Positions 18,852-27,697 of a stretch of DNA of 64,000 nt are shown here, one piece after another. Position 1 is the first letter of the stretch; each line of letters opens with the position of its first letter. Source of the stretch: Paenibacillus sp. 1781tsa1 (lineage in GTDB: Bacteria; Bacillota; Bacilli; Paenibacillales; Paenibacillaceae); assembly GCF_024159265.1 (NCBI RefSeq), contig NZ_JAMYWY010000001.1:2728001-2792000 (forward strand), read 5' to 3'. The position numbers and the translations under genes are program-made. Under the pieces are notes generated by a model. That model did not search any database. It worked only from the letters and a program-made list of their open reading frames with translations, and had not been told where the DNA came from.

Positions 18852-19514
18852 ATGAAAATTACGCTGTTACCTGATACATACTTTATTGAAAATCTAACTG
18901 TATCCCCATTACAGGATAGAATGTACTGTATATTTGATCTCGAAGGTACGGGGATTAATCCTGTGGTGGAGAGTGTGACACAATTTGGTGCGATGCATTA
19001 CCAAAGAGGTCAACAATGTAATACAACATTTTCTTTACTTACTCGGGCGAACAAACCTATACCAGAAGCTGTGGCGAAATTAACAGGCATTTCGAATGAG
19101 GATATGGTAGAGGCTCCGTCGTTTGTAGAAGCATTTCAGTCCTTTCAGGAATTCATTGGAGATAGCGTTCTTGTGACACAAGCAGGCTATGAATATGATC
19201 TGCCCATCTTGAAGCGACATTGCGATGAGTATGGTCTCCCGATGTTGACTAACCAGGTATTGGATACAAAAGCGATGTTCACGTACATTCATCCTGAGAT
19301 TACCGAGGTCGTCTCTACGGATTTTCTGATTCGATATTACGATCTGAATACAGATGGGATTCACAGGCACAATGCTTTGGCAGATTGTGGTGTGATCGCA
19401 GGTATCTTTGAACGTATCCTTAGCGAATATGAGGAACTTCAATTAGATCATTTTACAGCTGATCCCAAGCGCATGATGAAGCGTTTTGTTATACCTGAGA
19501 TGTATCTGACATAA
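18852..19514 (+). CDS. DEDDh 3'-5' exonuclease (DnaQ-like)
   Basis: A 220-residue exonuclease. Exo I is FDLEGTGINP (Asp and Glu metal ligands), Exo II falls in the YEYDLPILKRHC region, and Exo III is HNALADCGVIAGIF (His and Asp), giving the DEDDh pattern. It is close to DNA polymerase III epsilon-type or KapD-like stand-alone exonucleases. It lies 61 nt after the histidine phosphatase gene and 22 nt before the next small gene. Confidence 0.85.
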   Translation: MKITLLPDTYFIENLTVSPLQDRMYCIFDLEGTGINPVVESVTQFGAMHYQRGQQCNTTFSLLTRANKPIPEAVAKLTGISNEDMVEAPSFVEAFQSFQEFIGDSVLVTQAGYEYDLPILKRHCDEYGLPMLTNQVLDTKAMFTYIHPEITEVVSTDFLIRYYDLNTDGIHRHNALADCGVIAGIFERILSEYEELQLDHFTADPKRMMKRFVIPEMYLT

Positions 19515-19536
19515 TGAAGAACTGGAGGGGAGATCG

Positions 19537-19911
19537 ATGAGCAGAACAGATGTGGAGAAGCTGCTGTCGGAACTTAACGAAGGACGGATTCTGACTCAGC
19601 AGACATTCGAAGGATTGGATGTGGAAGTTTACCTGGATGACAGGGATGCCTCAACGTTTGCTGACGAGTGGATGCAATCCTTTGAACGATGGGCTCAAGC
19701 TACTGCTGTGGCTGAAGAAGAGGTGCTGCGCGCATGCAGGGAACAGGCGTTCAAACAAACGTTAGCTCTCACTGGCGAGCCTGAGTTAGCAGGGTATGTG
19801 AGTGATGATCTGGGTTTAATTGGCGCTGCACTGTTACAGGATGCGGTGAATGATATCTTTGTGAACAAGCTGCTGGAAAGTTATCGTCAAGGTAGGTTGC
19901 CCCTGCGATAA
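19537..19911 (+). CDS. Hypothetical protein, 124 residues, acidic and helical
   Basis: Unrecognised small soluble protein with a strong SD (GGAGGGG, 6 nt before ATG). It starts MSRTDVEKLLSELNEGR and is rich in Glu, Ala and Leu, so mainly helical. A terminator follows directly, making it the last gene of the run that begins with the methyltransferase or earlier. Confidence 0.7.
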   Translation: MSRTDVEKLLSELNEGRILTQQTFEGLDVEVYLDDRDASTFADEWMQSFERWAQATAVAEEEVLRACREQAFKQTLALTGEPELAGYVSDDLGLIGAALLQDAVNDIFVNKLLESYRQGRLPLR

Positions 19912-19917
19912 GCGGGG

Positions 19918-19945
19918 GAAAAGCCACGTTGGCTCTTTTCGTTTG
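19918..19945 (+). terminator. Rho-independent terminator
   Basis: GAAAAGCCA (19918-19926) pairs with TGGCTCTTTTC (19930-19940), followed by further T residues. Confidence 0.65.
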
Positions 19946-20017
19946 TATAAAAAAATAGCATCAAATGTACATTGTGAGTCGGTTGAAGCATGAGTTACAA
20001 TTCACCTAAGCAATAGA

Positions 20018-20036
20018 TGAGAATGATAATCATTAT
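20018..20036. promoter_or_regulatory. Fur box upstream of the siderophore-binding protein gene
   Basis: TGAGAATGATAATCATTAT contains the perfect palindrome AATGAT-A-ATCATT and closely matches the Fur consensus of overlapping NATWAT units. It lies about 60 nt before the chosen start codon, so iron repression is expected. Confidence 0.7.
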
Positions 20037-20097
20037 ACGTTATATGTATTACATTCTCACGATTACATCAACAGATCATATAGGGGTGAAGGGTATC

Positions 20098-21096
20098 ATG
20101 GTAGGTTTTATTAAAGGTATAAAAGGGTGGACAATCACATTACTTCTCATGGGTCTCATGATTTCAGGATGTAGTACGAATACTGCTACGAATGCGGAAC
20201 AGACTCCTGCAACTGAAAGTGCAGCTTCTGGAGAAAATACTTCCGGAACCGAGACAGAGCCTGCGACACGAGTTGTTCAGGATGAATTTGGAGATGTGAC
20301 GATTCCGGTTCAACCACAGCGGATTGCTGGAATATATGTAGAAGATTATCTGAAGGCACTTGATATTACACCTGTAGTACAGTGGTATCATCCTTTATGG
20401 GGTGTGCAGGATTATTTAGGACTGGATGTTCCGCAATTTGATATTACGGGCAGTATTGAAGCTTTGTTGGAATATGATCCGGATCTCATCATTGTGGATG
20501 GTGCAGCAGATGCGGAGAAATATGAGATGTATTCGAAGGTGGCACCGACGTATCGCTTGCCCGAGAGCGTACTGCAGGATTCCAATCAAATTCTGAAAAC
20601 CATTGCTGACATTGTAGGCAAACCGGATAAAGGTAAAGAGGTTGCTGAGGCATTTGAGGCTAAGATTGCAGATGCCGAATCGAGGCTGCAAGAAGCGGTT
20701 GGAAACGAGACCGTCGCAGTAGTCCGGCTGAATGTTAATGATAATACGCTGGCGTTGTTCGGCATCAAAAATCGCTACACTGGATTTATCTATTCGGAGT
20801 TAGGTCTGACACCTCATCCATTGGTAAGTAAGATGGAAGAGTACCAGGAAATATTGTCAGAGGAGGCCATTCCACAACTTGATGCGGATCACCTCATTAT
20901 TTTCCCTTCCAATGGAGAATGGTCATCTCCCGAGAACAAGGAAGCTTTGAAGGTGCTTGACAGCAAGTTGTGGCAATCCCTTCCGGCGGTTAAGAACAAT
21001 CAGGTGTATATCATGGAAAGATCACATTGGCAATCAGGTGCAATTACAGCGAATTCCATGAAAATTGATGATCTCTTGGAAAAGATGACTCCATAG
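20098..21096 (+). CDS. Iron-siderophore ABC transporter substrate-binding lipoprotein
   Basis: A 332-residue lipoprotein of the FecB/FeuA type. The signal peptide ends in a lipobox (LLLMGLMISGC). The mature protein has the family opening VVQDEFGDVTIPVQPQRI and DPDLIIVDGA. The ATG at 20098 is preferred (GGGTGAAGGG upstream); the frame extends further 5' over the Fur box. It should capture a ferric siderophore outside the membrane. No permease or ATPase gene is next to it, so it must work with a transporter encoded elsewhere. Confidence 0.88.
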   Translation: MVGFIKGIKGWTITLLLMGLMISGCSTNTATNAEQTPATESAASGENTSGTETEPATRVVQDEFGDVTIPVQPQRIAGIYVEDYLKALDITPVVQWYHPLWGVQDYLGLDVPQFDITGSIEALLEYDPDLIIVDGAADAEKYEMYSKVAPTYRLPESVLQDSNQILKTIADIVGKPDKGKEVAEAFEAKIADAESRLQEAVGNETVAVVRLNVNDNTLALFGIKNRYTGFIYSELGLTPHPLVSKMEEYQEILSEEAIPQLDADHLIIFPSNGEWSSPENKEALKVLDSKLWQSLPAVKNNQVYIMERSHWQSGAITANSMKIDDLLEKMTP

Positions 21097-21111
21097 TATA
21101 ATCCCATAAGC

Positions 21112-21152
21112 AAGAAAGTTCTTCAGTCAGGGTTGAAGAGCTTTCTTTTTTC
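21112..21152 (+). terminator. Rho-independent terminator
   Basis: AAGAAAGTTCTTCA (21112-21125) pairs with TGAAGAGCTTTCTT (21134-21147), followed by a T run. Confidence 0.85.
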
Positions 21153-21169
21153 GTATACACTATTTTAAA

Positions 21170-21184
21170 TGATAACAATTCTCA
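21170..21184. promoter_or_regulatory. Fur-box-like site upstream of the Btr-like regulator
   Basis: TGATAACAATTCTCA matches the 7-1-7 Fur motif TGATAAT-N-ATTATCA at all but two arm positions. It lies just upstream of the regulator's SD. Confidence 0.55.
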
Positions 21185-21200
21185 GTTAAGGACGATGAAC

Positions 21201-22868
21201 ATGTGCCCCACGATAATACAATGGATTCCCAAGCCCTGGCTGTGCACGCTTCAGCAGATGGAATACATAAATCACAATAAACCTGATATCGATAAATGTT
21301 CTTTACACAGAATGTCATCCACATACTCCATATTGGTTATAACGTCTGGAAAGGGTTCGATGCTTTACTCGGATCGGGAATCTCATCATTTGGAAAAAGG
21401 AATGATTATGTTTGTTCCAGCGGGAACACCCACTAAGATAGATTGCTCTCCTTGGGCAGAAAGTGATTTGCAATATTATAAGCTTGATCTGGGTGTAGCT
21501 GAGGTGAAAGAAGATATTTCAGACCATTCGTTTACGATCATCAAGGCTGAGCAGCATGAGTTTCTTAAAGAGATTAAGGCTCAAGAAGCGTTCCCTCTTA
21601 TTCAGCTGAATTACAGTCCGTGGAGTTCATGTCTGGAAGCCTTGGAACAAATACTGCGTCAACAGGTCACTGGCGATTGGCTGGAGCAATGGGAGGTACA
21701 GCTTCGTTTCCAGGAGTGGTTCCGTGCCTTGCTTCGACAGAGTGATCCCGAAACAGATGCACCAGATGACCGTGCCCGTGTTCAAAGTTCAATTCGTTAC
21801 ATTGGCGACCACTATGATCAGACGATAACCGTTGACGAGCTTGCGGCAGATATTGGTCTAACCAGAGCCAGCTACACTAGGCAATTCAAAAGGATTACAG
21901 GCAAGCTTCCGCTTGATTATGTGAATACGGTTCGGCTGGAGCGCTCGAAGCAACTATTACAGCTGACGGATGATCGCATCCATGAGATTGCTCAGAATGT
22001 GGGATTCAGCAGCGAGTATTATTTTGGTCGCCGATTCAAGCAATATGCTGGTATTTCACCCGGGTTGTATCGCCGTCATCACCGCCAAGAGGTTCGTGTG
22101 TTTGCTCCGTATCTGGAAGACTTTTTGTTGGCCGTGGGCATAAAACCTGTATTGCAATGTTCCCATCACTCCTGGGGTAGACAGCATTATCTGGGGTTGG
22201 ATGACGTACCCGAATTTGATGTGAGCCAGATGGATGCAGAGTTTAATCTGGGCAATGAACCTGACTTTATCATGCTGGACAAGGGATATCATAGATGGAA
22301 TCTGGACCGCTTTGAGCAGGTCGCCCCTACGTTTTACGTAGAACAGCTGGGAGAGGATTGGCGCTCCATTCTGAGATCGACAGCCGATGTATTGGGGAAG
22401 GTGGATCGGGTCCAAGATGTAATTGGTGCGTATGAGGACAAGGCATTGGAAGCGAAAGGACGTTTAACACGTTATATGCGTGGTCAGACGGTAGCATTTT
22501 TGCGCATATCAGCGTCTGATATTACGCTTTATGGGGATCAGCAGGGCTACGTTGGACCTGTAATTTATCAGGATCTTGGACTGACTCCGCACTCCCGTGT
22601 GCAGCAATGGACAAGACACGAGCGCAGGATTTCCATTGGATTGGAGCAGTTAAGTCAACTTGATGCGGATCACTTGTTGATTACTTTTGATACTGGGGAT
22701 TCTTCTGAACCAGGAGATGAGCGCGAACTACTCGACAGGGATGAATGGAAACGCCTGCCCGCGGTGAAGAACGGTAATGTGTACGAAGTAGATTTCATGA
22801 GTTGGATGAACTACGGTGTGATATCCCATGGGAAGAAGATTGAGGATATATTGCGGTTTATGGCTTGA
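21201..22868 (+). CDS. Btr-like AraC regulator with fused siderophore-binding domain
   Basis: A protein of about 555 residues. It has a cupin-like N-terminal region, an AraC double helix-turn-helix (about 190-290: ITVDELAADIGLTRASYTRQ and HEIAQNVGFSSEYYFGRRF) and a C-terminal FeuA/FecB-type ligand domain (about 300-555). This matches the architecture of B. subtilis Btr, which binds ferric bacillibactin and activates the matching importer. There is no signal peptide, so the binding domain is cytoplasmic and senses imported siderophore. The ATG at 21201 is 8 nt after AAGGA; the one at 21195 is too close. The C-terminal domain is visibly related to the lipoprotein encoded just upstream. Confidence 0.88.
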   Translation: MCPTIIQWIPKPWLCTLQQMEYINHNKPDIDKCSLHRMSSTYSILVITSGKGSMLYSDRESHHLEKGMIMFVPAGTPTKIDCSPWAESDLQYYKLDLGVAEVKEDISDHSFTIIKAEQHEFLKEIKAQEAFPLIQLNYSPWSSCLEALEQILRQQVTGDWLEQWEVQLRFQEWFRALLRQSDPETDAPDDRARVQSSIRYIGDHYDQTITVDELAADIGLTRASYTRQFKRITGKLPLDYVNTVRLERSKQLLQLTDDRIHEIAQNVGFSSEYYFGRRFKQYAGISPGLYRRHHRQEVRVFAPYLEDFLLAVGIKPVLQCSHHSWGRQHYLGLDDVPEFDVSQMDAEFNLGNEPDFIMLDKGYHRWNLDRFEQVAPTFYVEQLGEDWRSILRSTADVLGKVDRVQDVIGAYEDKALEAKGRLTRYMRGQTVAFLRISASDITLYGDQQGYVGPVIYQDLGLTPHSRVQQWTRHERRISIGLEQLSQLDADHLLITFDTGDSSEPGDERELLDRDEWKRLPAVKNGNVYEVDFMSWMNYGVISHGKKIEDILRFMA

Positions 22869-22999
22869 GGAATGGGAGCTAAAACTACAAACAAGCTGGT
22901 TTCAATAATTAAATTAAACTCGAAGAAAAATGAAAAAAATATTCTACTAATCGGATTTACTGTATGATATAGGAAAATGAATTGGAGAATAGACATCCT

Positions 23000-23317
23000 A
23001 TGCAGAAAAAAATCTGGGCATCGCTTTTAGTAGTAGCTGTTATTGGAATGGTTCCTGTTACAGAGGTACCGAGGACTACGGTTGCCGAATCGCATGAAAT
23101 CTTGCCTGAAGATCTTCCGGAAAGCTTACAATATGATTCTAATCATCCAGATGTAATTTATGTGAAGGACTGTGGGGTCTACGAGAAAGTTGATTCGAGT
23201 TTAGTAGATTACGGCGAAGAAGAAGTTGTGTTCGATGATTTACAAAAGGTAAAAGACAAAACGAATGTAATTGTTGCTTATGAAGCGATTTACGTCAAAA
23301 AAGGTGAGTGGGAATAG
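23000..23317 (+). CDS. Hypothetical exported protein, 105 residues
   Basis: A small protein with a clear N-terminal signal-like segment (MQKKIWASLLVVAVIGMVPV) and an acidic mature region with one Cys (VKDCGVYEKV). No lipobox. The frame opens at a TTG at 22982, but the ATG at 23000 gives the natural signal peptide; the SD (TTGGAG) is rather distant. Function unknown. A hairpin follows. Confidence 0.6.
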   Translation: MQKKIWASLLVVAVIGMVPVTEVPRTTVAESHEILPEDLPESLQYDSNHPDVIYVKDCGVYEKVDSSLVDYGEEEVVFDDLQKVKDKTNVIVAYEAIYVKKGEWE

Positions 23318-23340
23318 GTCATGCAATAGATTTATAATCT

Positions 23341-23382
23341 GGAGCGCAAGGAGAGTTTTATTCTTCTTGGGCTTCTTTTTAT
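23341..23382 (+). terminator. Probable terminator
   Basis: GCGCAAGGAG pairs imperfectly (8 of 10) with CTTCTTGGGC, followed by TTCTTTTT. It lies just downstream of the small exported protein gene. Confidence 0.5.
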
Positions 23383-23391
23383 AACCAATAA

Positions 23392-23589
23392 AAAAATAAA
23401 TCTCAAGAATTCGACCTAAGCATGAACGAAGTAAATGATTTTATCAACTGGTATGAAGCCAAACAAGCGGGAAGTGGAAAAGCTTCGTATGCGATTGATA
23501 AACACGACAACAACAAAGGGCCTTTTAAGAGTCGGAAGGATTATATCCTGTTTGATCGAGTGCTGACGTTTGAGGTAAGTGAATATTAA
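23392..23589 (+). pseudogene. 3' remnant of an unidentified gene
   Basis: An open frame of about 65 codons with no ribosome binding site. It reads like the C-terminal end of a folded protein (from ATG 23422: MNEVNDFINWYEAKQAGSGK, later GPFKSRKDYILFDR). It is open from 23392 with no plausible start and ends at TAA 23587-23589, followed by a terminator. This fits a decayed gene whose 5' part is lost. An alternative is a functional 55-residue protein, but the missing SD argues against that. I do not recognise the parent family. Confidence 0.45.
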
Positions 23590-23596
23590 AAAATGT

Positions 23597-23634
23597 GAAG
23601 TTCCTCCAGCTTAGCTGAAGGGGCTTCTTTTTTT
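23597..23634. terminator. Terminator between convergent genes
   Basis: GAAGTTCCTCCAGC pairs with GCTGAAGGGGCTTC, followed by a T run. An A run on the 5' side means it can also serve the minus-strand transporter gene ending at 23650. Confidence 0.75.
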
Positions 23635-23649
23635 GTTTACTTTGATGAA

Positions 23650-24975
23650 TTAGCGATCTAAATCCATTGACGTGTGTTGAGTGTGGCGACGAAGACCTAA
23701 CGTTACGAGTAGATAAATACAGGTTAGGACAGCCGATACAGCACTGCTAATCCAGATTCGTTCAAGCCCCGAAAAAGAGGAAAACAGCTGCAGCAAAAAT
23801 TGAGCGATCCATCCCCCCAGTGTGATAAGAGGAAGTGCAATGCCCTGTGGGCGCTTGTGAATTAAAGTCAGGAGCAGCATGGGGCCAAGCATGCATCCAT
23901 GCAATGATCCGAACAAATACAGGATTTGAATCGGGGTCAACGATACGGAAAGGGAAATGATAGTTGCTATAAACATGGCCATGCAAATGATGATGTTCCG
24001 GGTACGTTTTTCACCAGAGTTGGCAAGGTTGAATTGTTCCATACATAATTTCAGAACGGCTTGAAACCGGCTGATATAGGACACCGTGAACATCAGGATT
24101 AGACATATAATCAACATTCCGAACAAAACGGGTGAATGGGTAATGGACAATAGCGGATAGATCAGAGACGGTATATTGGCCAGCCCACCAGAATGAATAG
24201 AGACCATCACGAGCAGTAGAAAAGCCATCAGCACCGTCGCATACATCATGCCTGACATCATAAATGCTGGCACAATTTTGGATCGTTCCATGTGAAATAG
24301 ACGCTGCCAAGTAGCGGGATCAGCGATAACCTGTCCCAGACCAACCAATACACCCGTTGCGATAAAAAGCAGGGCAGAATGGTTGTCAATCACAAGCATA
24401 TAAGGATGATAGAGGCGAATTCCAGAGTAAACTGGGTCAACACCTTGCTGGATAAAATAAAACAAAGGAAACATGATGGCAACGCTGAAAGTCAGAATGA
24501 CTTGGGGAATAGCCAATGCATAGAGTGTCTGTAATCCAATAAAACCAGCAAGCAAAGAGCAGATGACGATAAAAGACGTTCGCCCAGCAACTTCGGGAAG
24601 ACCGAATAATTGCTGAAAGAAGAATCCGGATACCATTCCTTGCAGGAGAACCGTCTCCAGAAGCAGTATCGCAAAAAATCCTGTCATCAAACGAGCACCT
24701 GAAGGTGTCAGTTTGGCTGTCAGCCATTGACTCAGTGTTGCCGCGTCACCGGAGTGGCTTCTCACATATTTGCCCAGCCATCCAAATAACATCAGCGCGA
24801 GGGCTGTCGCGAGAGAGTACCCCAAAGTGCCGTACAAGCCATAACGCATCAATGCTTCAGGTGAATCTACAATATTGAGCCCGGTGAGCCATCGCCCAAG
24901 CAGCGCAATGGCTCCAAGTCCAATCCCCAGTTTGATAGGCGCCGCCAAATTGTTGCGGAAATGATTGTAACGCAT
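23650..24975 (-). CDS. Sodium:solute symporter-like (SSS/LeuT-fold) membrane protein
   Basis: A 441-residue membrane protein with about 12 hydrophobic segments. The region VIADPATWQRLFHMERSKIV resembles the conserved D..WQR.F..K stretch of SSS transporters, which is why I place it there. The start at 24975 follows GAGGAG by 5-6 nt and is 1 nt after the stop of the response regulator gene; the longer frame runs back into that gene. It is the last gene of a kinase-regulator-transporter operon. It may be a second uptake route or a transporter-like sensor. The substrate is unknown. Confidence 0.7.
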   Translation of the reverse strand: MRYNHFRNNLAAPIKLGIGLGAIALLGRWLTGLNIVDSPEALMRYGLYGTLGYSLATALALMLFGWLGKYVRSHSGDAATLSQWLTAKLTPSGARLMTGFFAILLLETVLLQGMVSGFFFQQLFGLPEVAGRTSFIVICSLLAGFIGLQTLYALAIPQVILTFSVAIMFPLFYFIQQGVDPVYSGIRLYHPYMLVIDNHSALLFIATGVLVGLGQVIADPATWQRLFHMERSKIVPAFMMSGMMYATVLMAFLLLVMVSIHSGGLANIPSLIYPLLSITHSPVLFGMLIICLILMFTVSYISRFQAVLKLCMEQFNLANSGEKRTRNIIICMAMFIATIISLSVSLTPIQILYLFGSLHGCMLGPMLLLTLIHKRPQGIALPLITLGGWIAQFLLQLFSSFSGLERIWISSAVSAVLTCIYLLVTLGLRRHTQHTSMDLDR

Positions 24976-24976
24976 C

Positions 24977-25675
24977 TTAACTCCTCTTCTCACGGAACTT
25001 TTTGGGTGGCATCCCCACATGTTTATGGAATTGTGTGCAGAAGTAATGCTGGCTGTTAAAGCCACATCGCTCAGCAACGTCTGCAATATTCAAATCTGAA
25101 TGACGGTGAAGAAGCTGTTTGGCGTACTCCATTCGTAATTGATTCAAATATTCAGAGAAAGAGATGCCTACTTCTTCATGGAAGAGTCGACTTAGATAGG
25201 TTGGATTCATGTGAACAGCTGAGGCGAGCCCGGAGAGATTGATTTTTCCTGAAAACTGTTTTTGCATAATCTGGAGTGCTTCCTGAATGACTTTGGACTG
25301 CACGGCCGGCGAGTCATTGTGATCAAACTGATGTAGTACTTCGAGCAATTCCTGTTCAATGACGGGTTTGGTGATGTAATCCATAACTTTCAGCTTGATC
25401 GATTGACGAGCGTATTGAAAGTTGTGGTGTGCAGAGATCATGATAATATGAATTTCGGGGTGAAGACTGCGCAGGTCCTCGGCAACGAGCAGACCGGATT
25501 TGCCAGGGAGATTAATATCGAGCAGGGCGAGTTGAATCTGTACTTCTTGTCCAATCGATGTGGCTTGTGTTCCATCGGCAGCTTTGTAGAGACGCCAGAA
25601 AGGAAATTGAGGCTGAATTAGAAATTCCAGCTGCTCCAGTTCCAGAGGCTCGTCATCAACCAGCAATACATTCAT
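24977..25675 (-). CDS. Response regulator, AraC-type output
   Basis: A 232-residue regulator. The receiver domain (1-120) has VDDEP, phospho-acceptor Asp53 in LALLDINLPGKSG and Lys in YITKPV. An AraC-type DNA-binding domain (about 130-230) includes INLSGLASAVHMNPTYLSRL and IADVAERCGFNSQHYFCTQF. It is shorter than YesN regulators because the middle region is absent. GGGGGG precedes the start. It lies 40 nt after the kinase gene and 1 nt before the transporter gene. Likely targets are this operon and perhaps the adjacent ABC/amidohydrolase genes. Confidence 0.88.
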   Translation of the reverse strand: MNVLLVDDEPLELEQLEFLIQPQFPFWRLYKAADGTQATSIGQEVQIQLALLDINLPGKSGLLVAEDLRSLHPEIHIIMISAHHNFQYARQSIKLKVMDYITKPVIEQELLEVLHQFDHNDSPAVQSKVIQEALQIMQKQFSGKINLSGLASAVHMNPTYLSRLFHEEVGISFSEYLNQLRMEYAKQLLHRHSDLNIADVAERCGFNSQHYFCTQFHKHVGMPPKKFREKRS

Positions 25676-25715
25676 GATGAAGTCCCCCCTATTCGTGATG
25701 TATCGTTCTCCGTTT

Positions 25716-26480
25716 CTAATGAGCTTTCAATATCTCTTCTTGAGTATAGGGCCAACTGACCTCAACGACAGCTCCTCCTTGTGGTCCAGCTGATAAGCGG
25801 AGAGAACTCTCCTCACCAAAAAAGATATGCAGTCGCTTTCTGATATTTTCCAGCCCATGTCCTTGAATCACTTCATCTGAGGATGCTGGTGTGAGACCCA
25901 CACCATTATCGATTACGGTAAGCAACACTTGCTTTTGATTTCGAAGACAACGGATGGTTAACTCGACAGGGCCCATTTTGGGTTCAAGTCCATGTTTGAA
26001 CGCATTTTCTACAATCGTTTGAAGCACAAAGGGAGGGATGAAAGCATTAAGCACATTCTCATCGTAATCTGTGAAAAGTCGCAACCGTTCACCAAAGCGT
26101 AGATGCTGAATCTCCAGGTAATGACCGGTATAACGAATCTCCTCTTCCAGACGAATCATGGGCTCATCGGTATTGTACTTGAATTTGAGGAATTTGGAGA
26201 AAACCTCAAGTGCACCAACAACTTGTTCGGTACGACGTAGTCTGGCCAGACTGAGAATAACGTTGAGGGTGTTAAACATAAAGTGAGGTTGGATCTGTTG
26301 ACTAAGCTGTAAATACAGTGATTTTTGGGACTCTTTCTCCAGCTCGATCTGCCTTGTTTGCATCCGAAGCAAGTCCAGCTGTTTCTCGAAAAAAAACAAA
26401 ATCAATAGAGCAATCGCCCCCACAATGGGAGCGATTATGAATATTAGGACGATGAGGGTAAATTGATCAAGATTAATCAT
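25716..26480 (-). CDS. Sensor histidine kinase (LytS/YesM type) with a single membrane anchor
   Basis: A 254-residue kinase with one N-terminal transmembrane helix (about 8-30), a short coiled linker, the phospho-acceptor block LSQQIQPHFMFNTLNVI and a HATPase with DNGVGL and HGLENIRKRL. There is no extracellular sensor domain, so the signal is probably relayed by a membrane partner. The SSS-like transporter in the same operon is an attractive candidate. GGAGG lies 6 nt before the start. Confidence 0.88.
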   Translation of the reverse strand: MINLDQFTLIVLIFIIAPIVGAIALLILFFFEKQLDLLRMQTRQIELEKESQKSLYLQLSQQIQPHFMFNTLNVILSLARLRRTEQVVGALEVFSKFLKFKYNTDEPMIRLEEEIRYTGHYLEIQHLRFGERLRLFTDYDENVLNAFIPPFVLQTIVENAFKHGLEPKMGPVELTIRCLRNQKQVLLTVIDNGVGLTPASSDEVIQGHGLENIRKRLHIFFGEESSLRLSAGPQGGAVVEVSWPYTQEEILKAH

Positions 26481-26665
26481 GATGGTCCTCCATGCTAAAT
26501 GCTAACATTGGGTGTCTATTGAATCTGATAGAGCCATCCGTAAATCATAAAATTATTAAAATATGAAGTTGAAAGAGAAATGTATTGTCATCTTAATTTA
26601 TTTTGGTAAGTGATTCAATAGAGGGAAAGCATTTTGTAAATGGTGCCCAAAAAAGATTCATGATT

Positions 26666-27697
26666 TTAGGAAATCAGATGGCAGGCAGCCTGATGTCCCT
26701 CATGAATGGTGCGCAGTTCGGGAACTTCAGAAGAGCAGCGATCAACTGCAAATGGACAACGGGTATGAAACCGGCATCCACTAGGTGGGTGGATGGGAGA
26801 AGGGATATCACCGGTTAACTGAACACGATCTTTTGGCTGATTACGTTTCGTCGATGGAATGGAACTCAGCAGTGCGCGTGTATACGGATGTTGCGGGTGA
26901 TCAAACAGTGATTTTTTATCAGCGATCTCAACGATTGTGCCCAGGTACATTACGATCACACGATCAGAGATGTGACGAACCACACCAAGATCATGGGAAA
27001 TAAACAGGTAGGTCAGTTGATGTTGTTTCTGAAGTTTTTTAAGCAAATTAATAATTTGAGCCTGAATGGATACATCCAGTGCGGAGACGGCTTCGTCACA
27101 GATAATTAATCGGGGCTCCAGGGCAAGTGCTCGAGCGATACCAATCCGCTGGCGCTGCCCACCACTAAATTCATGAGGCAAACGATCAATATGCTCCGTA
27201 CGCAAACCAACATTGTCCATCAGTTCACGGATGCGTTCATCCTGTTTGTTACGGGGGACTACTTTCTGGATTTCCAGTGCTTCCTTCAAAATTTGCCGTA
27301 CGGTCTGGCGTGGGTTTAAAGAGGCGAAGGGGTCTTGAAAAATAATCTGCATATCCTTGCGCATTCGCTTTAACTCAGCTTTGTTTAACTCTAGAATGTT
27401 TTTGCCCTGAAAATAAATCTCTCCACTCGTAGGGTCATCGAGTCGCAGGATGGAACGTCCCGTTGTTGATTTGCCACAACCTGACTCCCCTACAATGCTG
27501 AGCGTTTCACCTGCATAGATTTGAAAACTGATGTCATCCACAGCTTTGACATGGTGAACCACTCTGCCAAGCAGGCCTCCTCGAATCGGAAAGTATTGTT
27601 TCAAATGCCTGATATCCGCAAGGACATCAGAATTAGAAAGTGCCGAAGATTTTATGTCCGTTGCGGACAATGGTTGGTTCACATGGATGCTTGTCAT
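26666..27697 (-). CDS. Oligopeptide/dipeptide-type ABC transporter ATPase (DppF/OppF)
   Basis: A 343-residue ATPase. Walker A is [10 protein letters not shown]-loop [15 protein letters not shown], signature [14 protein letters not shown], and Walker [15 protein letters not shown]-terminal oligopeptide-family Cys-rich extension ([17 protein letters not shown]) is present, as in OppF/DppF. It starts with a 4-nt overlap with the DppD-like gene. Together the two ATPases power a class of importers that also takes up nickel, sugars and other small molecules besides peptides. Confidence 0.92.
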   Translation of the reverse strand: MTSIHVNQPLSATDIKSSALSNSDVLADIRHLKQYFPIRGGLLGRVVHHVKAVDDISFQIYAGETLSIVGESGCGKSTTGRSILRLDDPTSGEIYFQGKNILELNKAELKRMRKDMQIIFQDPFASLNPRQTVRQILKEALEIQKVVPRNKQDERIRELMDNVGLRTEHIDRLPHEFSGGQRQRIGIARALALEPRLIICDEAVSALDVSIQAQIINLLKKLQKQHQLTYLFISHDLGVVRHISDRVIVMYLGTIVEIADKKSLFDHPQHPYTRALLSSIPSTKRNQPKDRVQLTGDIPSPIHPPSGCRFHTRCPFAVDRCSSEVPELRTIHEGHQAACHLIS

